Source: an uncultured Flavobacteriaceae bacterium (GTDB taxonomy: Bacteria; Bacteroidota; Bacteroidia; Flavobacteriales; Flavobacteriaceae). From it: DNA of 64,000 bases. The stretch spans positions 868,001-932,000 of the forward strand of contig CANMFO010000001.1 of the NCBI GenBank assembly GCA_947497245.1, in the 5' to 3' direction. Below are positions 17,101 to 24,350 of the stretch, in pieces. The position numbers were made by a program, and so were the translations under genes. The notes under the pieces were generated by a model. That model made no database searches. It was not told the origin of the DNA and worked only from the letters and a program-made list of their open reading frames with translations. Every line of letters starts with the position of its first letter. The stretch's first letter is position 1.

Positions 17101-19522
17101 AACCAATGGTGTTCCCGGCTGTAACGGCACCCTTGTGGATCGGATTTCCTTTATCAATGGCAATCCCAATCCATTTTTGAACGTGACCGGAGACACCCTT
17201 TGTGAAGGCAACGCCGCTACGGTGACCCTATCCAATTCGCAGTTGGGGGTGAACTATCAACTGCTACTGTCCGGTATCCCCGTCAGCCCAGCAGTGACAG
17301 CTGTAGGTACTGGAGGAGACTTGGTGCTTACCATTCCGGCCGGACACCCACAGCTTGCCACCGGCACCTATGCCATAGAAGCTTCCAGCCCCGGATGTAG
17401 TACGGTGACCTTGAACCAGTCGGCACTTATCACTGTAAACGCCCTGCCCATCATTTCCCTGACGGCCCCGGGAAGCTGTTCACCGGACCGACTGTTCTAT
17501 GGCCTGGAAGTGACCATCGACCAGCCCGGGTCCACCGTGATCAGTAGTGCCGGCAGCGTGGTAAACACTTCAGGCACTACCTGGTCCATCAGCGGGGTCA
17601 ACGTGGGAACGGATATCACCATAACGGCGACCAATCCCGCGACGGGCTGCGCCAATACCTTGGCGGTCACGTCCCCCAACTGTGCCTGTCCAACGGACAT
17701 TGTACAGCCCGCAAGCGGTGGCGACCAGAGCTATTGTGCCGGAACTACTGTTCCCGCGCTTACGGCAAACCCCGGTACGGGGGGCGATACCGTGTTTTGG
17801 TACGACGCCCCGACGGGAGGTACCCTATTGTTGGCCGGGGGCACAAGCTTTGCCCCAACGGCCCCGGGCACCTATTACGCGGAAACAAGAAATACCATCA
17901 GTAACTGTTCGAGCATCCTGCGCACGGCGGTAACACTGATCGAGAATGTGCTTCCCGTCGTTGGTTTCAACGACCCGGCCGATGTATGTACGGATGCGGG
18001 CATCGTGGACCTGACGGCCTTCGCAAGCCCTGCCGGGGGAAGCTTCACCGGAACCGGGGTATCGGGCAACAGTTTTGACCCGGCCACTGCGGGAACGGGT
18101 ACCCATACCCTTACCTATGTGTTTACCGATGGGAACGGGTGTACCGGTAGCGATACTGCCCAGATAACCGTAAACGCCCTGTTGACACTAGCAGGAGCGG
18201 AAACCACTTCCTGTGCCGTGAATGGCCAGAGCTATATACTGACCGTGCGCTTAAATGGTACAGCTCCGTTCAACGCTACCGTAGCCGGTACTTTTGCCGG
18301 CAATGTCTGGACTTCGGATCCCATTGTTGGAAATACGGGCTATAGCATCGATTTCACGGATGCCAACAATTGCAACACGCTCACCGTGGCCGATGTGGCG
18401 CCGGTATGCTGTGTCTTTGAAGTCAGTTGTCCTACTTTCCCGGCGACCACCGTGGAATGTTATGAAGACTTGCCAACGGCCACTACGCTCACCGAAACGG
18501 AATTTGAGGCCCTGGGCTATGCAGATGGAACCATCGGTGATACCCCCTGTGGTATTGTTGAGGTCACGGCGGCCAACGGTCCCGATACGGGCAATTGTGG
18601 TGCGACGGTCATCCGTACGTACACGGTCACGGAGTACGGGGATACCAACGGCAACGGCATACGGGACCTTGGGGAGGACACGGTGCTCAATTCCGTGGCC
18701 TGTACCCAGGACATTACCGTACGCGACACAACAGACCCCGTGTTCGTGGAGGCCCTGCCCATCGATTTCACAATGGAATGTGGTACGGAACTCCCGATAG
18801 CGGAAACCTTGACCGCAACGGATAACTGTAGTACGGCAACGGTGGCCTATAACGAGGAAATCCTAACCAGCGGATGTACCGGCAGCTATACGGTGCTAAG
18901 AACCTGGGAAGCGACCGATGCATGCGGCAATGAAGCCGTACATGTACAGATGATTACGGTAGCGGATACCACGGCCCCGACTTTTGTAGAAGCTTTGCCA
19001 CAAGATGGTTTTGCAGATTGTGATGCCATTCCTGAAGCCACAGTGCTTACCGCCACGGATCTTTGTGGTACCGTTACCGTGGACTTTAGCGAGACCGAAG
19101 TACCTGGGAATTGTAGTTCCGAGTATTCCGTTGTACGGACCTGGACGGCCACGGATGACTGTGGCAACGAGACCTCCCATACCCAAACCCTGCAGGTCGG
19201 CTGTCCTATCAAGGTTTACAATGCAGTATCGGCAAACAACAATGGGCAAAATGACATCTTCTTGTTCGAGGGTATCGATTGTTTCCCCAACAACCAGGTT
19301 GAAATATTCAACCGTTGGGGGGTAAAGGTGTTTGAAGCCAATGGATACGATAATCTGAACAAGGTATTCAAAGGGTATTCCGAAGGTAGGCTTACCATAG
19401 CCCGGGGTGAAAAACTGCCGACAGGGACTTATTTCTACATATTACAATACGAGTTCACCGGTAGGGGAGAATCACGAACCGTTCAACAGTCCGGTTACCT
19501 GTATCTATCGGGCGACAATTGA
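14165..19522 (+). CDS. Giant T9SS type B surface adhesin, cassette 2
   Basis: This is a 1785-residue paralogue of the adhesin at 5545. The signal peptide is about 1-27 (LLWTFGSQTVQAQ). A SprB-like unit follows (CTGGADATLTIDINSGGNGP), then a unique middle. Ig/PKD-like units come next (VCAPGGAVELSINL; SYCAGTTVPALTA; GSFTGTGVSGNSFDPATAG), followed by HYR-like repeats (TATDNCSTATV ... TWEATDACGNE). A gliding-type CTD (AVSANNNGQNDIFLFEGIDC ... GYLYLSGDN) closes it. Ends and many motifs match the first adhesin, while the middle is more diverged and has extra Ig-like units (about 900-1060). Divergent middles with conserved export ends fit diversification of the ligand-binding part. It is first in an operon with the next two genes. 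Confidence 0.88.
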   Translation: MRKKMLYNAPLLLVLLWTFGSQTVQAQCDPNNFTVTATEGTCPNNGNIAVLLPGGSPCVGWQAILTNPGGLETVLNVPDSGGPVDFSNLSVGSYMVRLVNGPTTIQSPDNPIAVTSSYQAMDITSTNTVPSCTGGADATLTIDINSGGNGPFQYTVTPATGPPQTFGPTTNTAHTFAGLNGGETVSFEVTDLGCSVSQTQDPFIDDNTALPSEYLRAAFQRKCSPNCATYDAKFFTLVNSTDRINAIQLPGNATISINGGTPQNLVLDIVNGNYVSFTYPPGLDENVPYVLSFSDGCDTFGATKTTLAVDDTLMTIDQEIAYAPDCSPIHTVDAISIAVDGLDEYSMFCGTNSITIEQETPVGSNVWVNIPLVGGAPNPLSNNFFDYYTLPGEGNYRITGIDDCHSVPVEFSTLPPTNPLDDIDIDRAPSILEGTSALSILRTPGQPSGGTIPETTYTIRPVPFQSSITINPSHPFNLGGAYTLNFPLVYTTTTNRSIIGDLPPGEYEITATDICGNLTVKTHTLFSGAVYNPEIRTFPGCANSSSIEYDLNASGVANAIGASTVNTTVELWTDDGSGNPGTFITNDAPSTGLAGSFDNLASGDYVIRFSSINFQSTNRDEVFSAAEGNNNDREYWTAVTIQPFQNITTATAGAFCDFTDPTTGIILTEITGGTPTYPIRYELFATSDLVNPVRTHNETDPSMTSHLFENVMAGDYVVRVTTPCDGIDLNINLIPAPIAATIRADNNPVCAPGGAVELSINLAPSLFDITWTDNLGNPVGTGTPITVNVNATTTYTANYSIKPLFCPAAPTNSSDITITVDPALVLVGTETANCNPLGTDYTLVVEVAGTAPYIATGTGAPGVFAGNVWTSDPIPAGTDYNVDFTDANTCNTVNVAGTAPNCCVLDLNLAASDIDLCLNPGPYSTTISGSTNGLTYEVRDQNGNPFIPALTGIGNGGDLTINIPSLNVPAGGTDYQVFVTNGVPGCNGTLVDRISFINGNPNPFLNVTGDTLCEGNAATVTLSNSQLGVNYQLLLSGIPVSPAVTAVGTGGDLVLTIPAGHPQLATGTYAIEASSPGCSTVTLNQSALITVNALPIISLTAPGSCSPDRLFYGLEVTIDQPGSTVISSAGSVVNTSGTTWSISGVNVGTDITITATNPATGCANTLAVTSPNCACPTDIVQPASGGDQSYCAGTTVPALTANPGTGGDTVFWYDAPTGGTLLLAGGTSFAPTAPGTYYAETRNTISNCSSILRTAVTLIENVLPVVGFNDPADVCTDAGIVDLTAFASPAGGSFTGTGVSGNSFDPATAGTGTHTLTYVFTDGNGCTGSDTAQITVNALLTLAGAETTSCAVNGQSYILTVRLNGTAPFNATVAGTFAGNVWTSDPIVGNTGYSIDFTDANNCNTLTVADVAPVCCVFEVSCPTFPATTVECYEDLPTATTLTETEFEALGYADGTIGDTPCGIVEVTAANGPDTGNCGATVIRTYTVTEYGDTNGNGIRDLGEDTVLNSVACTQDITVRDTTDPVFVEALPIDFTMECGTELPIAETLTATDNCSTATVAYNEEILTSGCTGSYTVLRTWEATDACGNEAVHVQMITVADTTAPTFVEALPQDGFADCDAIPEATVLTATDLCGTVTVDFSETEVPGNCSSEYSVVRTWTATDDCGNETSHTQTLQVGCPIKVYNAVSANNNGQNDIFLFEGIDCFPNNQVEIFNRWGVKVFEANGYDNLNKVFKGYSEGRLTIARGEKLPTGTYFYILQYEFTGRGESRTVQQSGYLYLSGDN
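18623..18751 (+). repeat. 129-base tract identical to 9547-9675
   Basis: This is the partner copy of the identical tract in the first adhesin gene. It encodes VTEYGDTNGNGIRDLGEDT and the following start of an HYR-like unit. Confidence 0.85.
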
Positions 19523-19553
19523 TCCAAATCCATCCATAAAAACAATATAGACC

Positions 19554-20495
19554 ATGAAAACAATATATAAAGACTATACGAAAACCATGCTCCTTTTTCT
19601 ATTGGCGATCGGACTCCCATTCCTTTGCCAGGGCCAGCAGGATTCGGAATACACCCAGTATATGTACAATACGGTTACGGTAAACCCCGCCTATGCGGGC
19701 AATAGGGGCGTGTTGAGCTTCAACAGCCTTTACCGCTCCCAGTGGGCGGGGCTGAACGGGGCTCCCAAATCCCTCACCTTTTCCGTAAACAGTCCGGTTG
19801 GGGAGCGGGGGGTGGGCCTTGGCCTTTCCGTCATCCACGATGAGATCGGCCCCTCTACGGAAAGTAATATGACCCTCGATTTTTCCTATACCGTTCCTTT
19901 GAGCAGGAGGACCGAACTCTCCTTTGGCCTAAAGGGCGGGATGAACCTCTTGAATGTCGACTTTGGAAAATTGGACATACGAGATCGGGGCGAACTGGAG
20001 TTTTCCCAAAACGTTGAGAACCGTTTTTCTCCCAATCTAGGGATGGGTGCTTTCCTTCACTTTGACGATAGGTGGTATGTTGGACTGTCCTCGCCAAATA
20101 TCCTGTCGACCGACCATTATGATGATGCCGTTGCTTCCACAGCATCGGAAAGGGCCCATATCTATTTGATCACGGGCTACGTATTCGATATCAATAGAGG
20201 ACTTAAATTTAAACCGGCCATACTGACGAAAGCCGTAAAGGGCGCACCCTTGGCTTTGGATGTTTCCGCTACTTTTTTGTTCAACGATAGGTTCACATTG
20301 GGGTTGTCCTATCGCTTGGATGCATCGATCAGTGCTTTGGCCGGTTTTCAAATAAGCGATCGTTTCATGCTGGGATATGCCTATGACTACGATACCACCG
20401 AACTTGGGAACTACAATTCCGGCTCCCACGATCTTTTCCTGCGCTTCGAGTTTACCAAAAGAACTAGAAACTCCATAAACCCAAGATTCTTCTAA
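19554..20495 (+). CDS. PorP/SprF family type IX secretion membrane protein, cassette 2
   Basis: The protein has 313 residues, exactly as long as its paralogue at 10705. It has a signal peptide (LPFLCQGQ), then DSEYTQYMYNTVTVNPAYAG and LYRSQWAGLNGAPKSLTF, and the same NPRFF end. The first ~35 residues after the signal are identical to those of the cassette 1 protein. It starts 31 bases after the second adhesin and ends 19 bases before the OmpA gene. It is the probable outer-membrane anchor or export partner of the adhesin at 14165-19522. Confidence 0.92.
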   Translation: MKTIYKDYTKTMLLFLLAIGLPFLCQGQQDSEYTQYMYNTVTVNPAYAGNRGVLSFNSLYRSQWAGLNGAPKSLTFSVNSPVGERGVGLGLSVIHDEIGPSTESNMTLDFSYTVPLSRRTELSFGLKGGMNLLNVDFGKLDIRDRGELEFSQNVENRFSPNLGMGAFLHFDDRWYVGLSSPNILSTDHYDDAVASTASERAHIYLITGYVFDINRGLKFKPAILTKAVKGAPLALDVSATFLFNDRFTLGLSYRLDASISALAGFQISDRFMLGYAYDYDTTELGNYNSGSHDLFLRFEFTKRTRNSINPRFF

Positions 20496-20514
20496 CCCAT
20501 ATTATACGTCGATT

Positions 20515-22437
20515 ATGAATACTTATCCAAAAAATCCATATATGTGCGCCCTGCTCTTTCTTGTCTCTGTCCTTAGTGGTCTTGCACAGGAGGTGAAGCT
20601 GGACCGTGCCAACAAAAAATACGAGGAACTGGCCTATATCGATGCCTCCAAAATTTATCTGGATCTCGAAGATTCGGGATACCGGTCCGAGGAGCTTTTC
20701 AGGAAACTGGGCAACATCTATTATTTCAACGCCAAATACGCCGAGGCGGCCCGTTGGTACAAGGAACTGTTCGCATTGAACGAAAAGTTGGAACCCATAT
20801 ACTATCTCCGTTACTCCCAATCTTTAAAGGCATTGGGCAACAAGGAGCTGTCGATACGATGGTTCGATACCTATATCAAGAAGAATGGCATAGGGAACGG
20901 AACCTTGGAAAATGCGATAGATTATTTGGAGATCATTGAAGAAAACTCCGGGCGGTATACCATGGAGCCCGTCAATATCAACTCCACCGGAGTGGATTTC
21001 GGGGCCGCCTTTCACGGAAAGAACCTCGTCTTCTCCTCTACACAGGACTTGAAAAAAAGTACACGCCTCAGCCCGTGGGACGGACTACCATTTCTAGACC
21101 TGTTCAAAGCTTCCATCGGCAGGGACGGGTCGCTGGAAACACCGATAAAATTAAAAGGGGATGTAAATACCAAGTACCATGAGTCCAGTGCGGTCTTTAC
21201 CGCGGACGGAACCACGATGTATTTTACCCGAAACAACGTAACCCCCAACAAAAAATCGAGAAGGCAGGAGGTACAACACCTAAAGATCTACAGGGCCACC
21301 ATGAAGAATGGGAAATGGACCGATGTCGAGGACCTGCCGATCAACGGGGAAGGGTATTCCAATGCCCATCCCATTTTGAGCCCCAAAGAAGACAGAATGT
21401 ACTTTGCATCGAACCGGCCGGGCTCATTGGGCCTTACCGACATTTATAGCGTGGACATACATCCCGATGGTTCGTTGGGCCGCCCCAAAAACTTGGGAAA
21501 AAAAATAAATACCACTGGAAGGGAATCCTTCCCCTTTCTTTCCATTGACAACGAACTATACTTTTCTTCCGACGGACATTATGGCCTTGGCGGCTATGAT
21601 GTTTTTTATACCAAAATTCGGGAAGATGGCTCATTTGGAAATTTGTTGAACGTTGGAAAGCCGGTAAACTCCTCCTTTGATGATGTGGCCTTCGTCATCC
21701 AGGGCAATAAGGGGTATATCAGCTCCAACCGATCGGAGGGGATGGGCCATGACGACATCTATAGCTTCACCGAGACCGAAAAGATCAAGGACGTACTACA
21801 AAGCAAATTGTTCGGCATCGTGTCGGACAGGGAGACCAACGAGCCCTTGAACGATGCGACAATTATCATCAGCAATGAGGACGACATAGTGGTGGCAGAA
21901 CTAAAGACCGACAAAAAGGGATACTACGAGACCGAAGTGGATATGGGCATATCCTATGTCATAAGGGTCGAAAAGGAAAGGTACGAACCCGAGGATACCT
22001 ATTCCCAAAAAAGCCAGCAGGACCGGGAGCATAATTTTGCGCTTACCAAGAATGTGATCGATGTTAAGCGGGGGCACGATATTGCCAAGACGTTCAATGT
22101 GGTCATCTATTTTGATCTGGACAAGTCGAACATACGACCAGATGCCGCGCTGGAGTTGGAAAAAATTGTTTCGGTGATGAAGCTCCATCCCTCCATCAAG
22201 ATCAACGTACGATCACATACCGATAGCCGCGCCAATGACCATTACAATATGGCCCTGTCGGAGAGAAGGGCCAAATCGACCGTGGACTATCTGGTCACAC
22301 GGGGCATCTCGGCGACCAGGCTGACAAGTCTGGGGTACGGGGAAAGCCAATTGGTGAACCATTGCTCCAATGGGGTGCGCTGTTCCAAGGCCCAACACCA
22401 GCTCAATCGAAGAAGTGAGTTCATTGTTGAATTCTAA
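20515..22437 (+). CDS. PorE-like TPR/PD40/CarboxypepD/OmpA protein, cassette 2
   Basis: This is a 640-residue paralogue of 11668-13581 with the same layout. It has a signal peptide (about 1-24, VLSGLAQ), TPR-like helices, and a PD40 propeller (TMYFTRNN, RMYFASNRPGSLGLTDIY). A carboxypeptidase-regulatory-like domain and an OmpA C-terminal domain (LDKSNIRPDAALELE, SHTDSRANDHYNMALSERRA) follow. Two cysteines near the end (NHCSNGVRC) are kept in both copies. It probably tethers the cassette's outer-membrane complex to peptidoglycan. The next gene starts only 6 bases downstream, so the operon may continue. Confidence 0.88.
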   Translation: MNTYPKNPYMCALLFLVSVLSGLAQEVKLDRANKKYEELAYIDASKIYLDLEDSGYRSEELFRKLGNIYYFNAKYAEAARWYKELFALNEKLEPIYYLRYSQSLKALGNKELSIRWFDTYIKKNGIGNGTLENAIDYLEIIEENSGRYTMEPVNINSTGVDFGAAFHGKNLVFSSTQDLKKSTRLSPWDGLPFLDLFKASIGRDGSLETPIKLKGDVNTKYHESSAVFTADGTTMYFTRNNVTPNKKSRRQEVQHLKIYRATMKNGKWTDVEDLPINGEGYSNAHPILSPKEDRMYFASNRPGSLGLTDIYSVDIHPDGSLGRPKNLGKKINTTGRESFPFLSIDNELYFSSDGHYGLGGYDVFYTKIREDGSFGNLLNVGKPVNSSFDDVAFVIQGNKGYISSNRSEGMGHDDIYSFTETEKIKDVLQSKLFGIVSDRETNEPLNDATIIISNEDDIVVAELKTDKKGYYETEVDMGISYVIRVEKERYEPEDTYSQKSQQDREHNFALTKNVIDVKRGHDIAKTFNVVIYFDLDKSNIRPDAALELEKIVSVMKLHPSIKINVRSHTDSRANDHYNMALSERRAKSTVDYLVTRGISATRLTSLGYGESQLVNHCSNGVRCSKAQHQLNRRSEFIVEF

Positions 22438-22443
22438 AAATAA

Positions 22444-22977
22444 ATGCAAACCCAAATCATTACCATCATGGAACCACAGATCATTTTAAAGAATGCAATT
22501 CAATCCTATAAACTTTCCCTGCAACAACTGCTTTTCCCGAACAGCGATGGGGCTGTAAGTAAAACCCATCGGTCCGATCATTTAGAGCAAGGACGCGGTA
22601 GGGCCATCGAAGACAATGAGGACCTCCTTGACGACAACAATGGTCTTCGGATCAAATATGCAATAAATCAAGATTGTCGTGTGTCGGTGATGGATTATGA
22701 ACTGATCGCCGCCGAGGAGTTCATGGAAGAAGAACGCGGGGAAGAGGGTCCCATATCTTGTTTTTATTATACGTTGCTGGACCGTAAGTGGAACCTTGTC
22801 GCTACGGGATACCTACCGGAATTGGATGCCCTTCCTTTTGTGGAAAACGTTTTTTTTGATATCAGCCTACCCCTGAGGAACCGGGCAAAGCGGATAAAGT
22901 TCTACAGGAACGACCTTCTTTTGATATCGCATATTATTCCAACTTCCGAATTAAAGCTAAACGTATGCCAGCACTAA
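22444..22977 (+). CDS. Unrecognised acidic cytoplasmic protein, possibly last gene of cassette 2
   Basis: I do not recognise this 177-residue protein. It has no signal peptide or membrane segment. The centre is acidic (EDNEDLLDDN; EEFMEEERGEEG), followed by a beta-rich part (CFYYTLLDRKWNLVATGYL). The gene starts 6 bases after the OmpA stop, which argues for co-transcription; cassette 1 has no counterpart. An in-frame ATG at 22471 (MEPQIILKNAIQ) is an equally good start. A G+C-rich hairpin follows the stop. Confidence 0.7.
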   Translation: MQTQIITIMEPQIILKNAIQSYKLSLQQLLFPNSDGAVSKTHRSDHLEQGRGRAIEDNEDLLDDNNGLRIKYAINQDCRVSVMDYELIAAEEFMEEERGEEGPISCFYYTLLDRKWNLVATGYLPELDALPFVENVFFDISLPLRNRAKRIKFYRNDLLLISHIIPTSELKLNVCQH

Positions 22978-22978
22978 G

Positions 22979-23004
22979 TCCGCCCTTTATCCCCTTTGGG
23001 CGGA
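22979..23004 (+). terminator. Hairpin after the cassette 2 operon
   Basis: TCCGCCC (22979-22985) and GGGCGGA (22998-23004) form a perfect 7-bp stem directly after the stop at 22977. No T-run follows, so this is only a terminator candidate by position. Confidence 0.45.
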
Positions 23005-23117
23005 TGCCCTCATTTCCCAGTAATCGAGAGTATGGCTGACGGTACACGCACAATAGGTACAGAACACATTTATGGTAACCCCGGCATGGACTGCCACACT
23101 AAGTTTTACACAAGAAT

Positions 23118-23492
23118 ATGATTGAAGCAAAAGGTAATTTTATAATATATGACAAACAGGGACCCTTGGGCAACGTAATACGACATTCTTTGAAAAAAAC
23201 CAAAATAACGGTATATCGTTATAAACGGATGTCCCGTATAGCCGACTTCATACGACTGAGACCTAAGGTCAACGTTCTTTTTATACTGTTCGTTTTTAAT
23301 GAGGAATATGAACTGGTAGATTGTATGGAGCTGGCGAAATTGAACGTCCCCATAGTTTTTGCCCCGACCAACAAGAATAGTTATAAGAACTTGTGCCGGG
23401 TGAAGGGAATTGAAATAATGGACGTTTCAACGAGCAAGATCGAATATGTTTCCCAGGTCATAAATTTTTTAAAATTGGAATTACATAATTAA
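23118..23492 (+). CDS. Receiver-like protein lacking the phosphoacceptor
   Basis: This is a 124-residue protein that I do not recognise as a named family. The predicted strand/helix alternation fits a CheY-like fold: FIIYDKQG, helix, ITVYRY, helix, VNVLFILFVFN, helix, VPIVFAPTNKN, helix, GIEIMDV, final helix. A single Asp sits after the first strand, but the third strand has no Asp and the usual Lys is not evident, so phosphotransfer is unlikely. It lies 85 bases upstream of the LytTR response regulator and could be an accessory pseudo-receiver. The fold assignment is inference from pattern only. Confidence 0.6.
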   Translation: MIEAKGNFIIYDKQGPLGNVIRHSLKKTKITVYRYKRMSRIADFIRLRPKVNVLFILFVFNEEYELVDCMELAKLNVPIVFAPTNKNSYKNLCRVKGIEIMDVSTSKIEYVSQVINFLKLELHN

Positions 23493-23577
23493 AACCGCAT
23501 TTTTTCGTTAGCTATCAAGGAATTGGCCTTGTAATATGTTAATTTTTAGGATATAATGTAATTTTCTCAAATCTTTT

Positions 23578-24333
23578 ATGATGACTATTGTAATAATAGA
23601 CGATGACATATCGGACATAGAATATTGTAAAGAACTGTTGGGTAAAAACTTCGATGCTTTTGAGCCCCCCAAGTACTTTACCGATCCTTTGGAAGGGCTC
23701 GGATATCTAAACGAGCATAAGCCCGATTTACTGATCGTGGATGTTGAAATGCCCGGTTTAAGCGGCCTAGATCTGTTGCAACGCTTGAAATCTCCCGGCA
23801 CGGAGGTAATCTTTTATACCGCCCACGATAAGTATGCCATTGAGGCTTATCGGCATTTCGCACTTGGATTTTTGCTGAAACCATTTAACGAAGCCGAGTT
23901 CATAGCGGTCATCAAAAAGGCGTTGGATAGATTGGCCCATGGCAAAAGGGAACCCCGGAACAGTAAATTACTTATGGACACCTTGGCATTGGAGAGCAAG
24001 AAAATTGCGATCCCGACCCTGGGATGTACCTATTTTTCAAAAATCATGGATATCGTTCGCCTGGAGAGTGTGGACAGTTACGCAAAAATACACCTAACTG
24101 ACGGAAATATCCATATCAGTTCCTATGGGATTAAATTTTTTGAAAACTTCTTGACGATGCCCCTATTTTTTAGGGCGCACAAGTCGCACTTGATAAATCT
24201 TAAGAAAATCAATAAGTTCTTTCCCGATGGTACCCTCGTCCTGGACACCGGGGAACGTATTCCCGTGGCAAGAAGAAGAAGGACGGGCCTATTGGAGCTT
24301 TTTGATAGACAGAACATCGGGGCACTTGGTTAA
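23578..24333 (+). CDS. LytTR-family response regulator
   Basis: The protein has 251 residues. The N-terminal receiver domain (about 1-120) has the acidic pocket IIDDD (7-9), the phosphoacceptor D55 in LLIVDVEMPG, T81 and K101 (LLKPF). A LytTR DNA-binding domain spans about 145-245 (VRLESVDSYAKIHLTDG, MPLFFRAHKSHLINLKKI, LVLDTGERIPVARRRR). Such regulators pair with LytS-type kinases, and two kinases lie convergently next door (its stop is 17 bases from that of 24351-27605). A broken copy of its 3' end lies at 27786-27836. The target is unknown; the adhesin cassettes just upstream are candidates by position. Confidence 0.92.
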   Translation: MMTIVIIDDDISDIEYCKELLGKNFDAFEPPKYFTDPLEGLGYLNEHKPDLLIVDVEMPGLSGLDLLQRLKSPGTEVIFYTAHDKYAIEAYRHFALGFLLKPFNEAEFIAVIKKALDRLAHGKREPRNSKLLMDTLALESKKIAIPTLGCTYFSKIMDIVRLESVDSYAKIHLTDGNIHISSYGIKFFENFLTMPLFFRAHKSHLINLKKINKFFPDGTLVLDTGERIPVARRRRTGLLELFDRQNIGALG

Positions 24334-24350
24334 ATTGGCAACGCTTCCGG

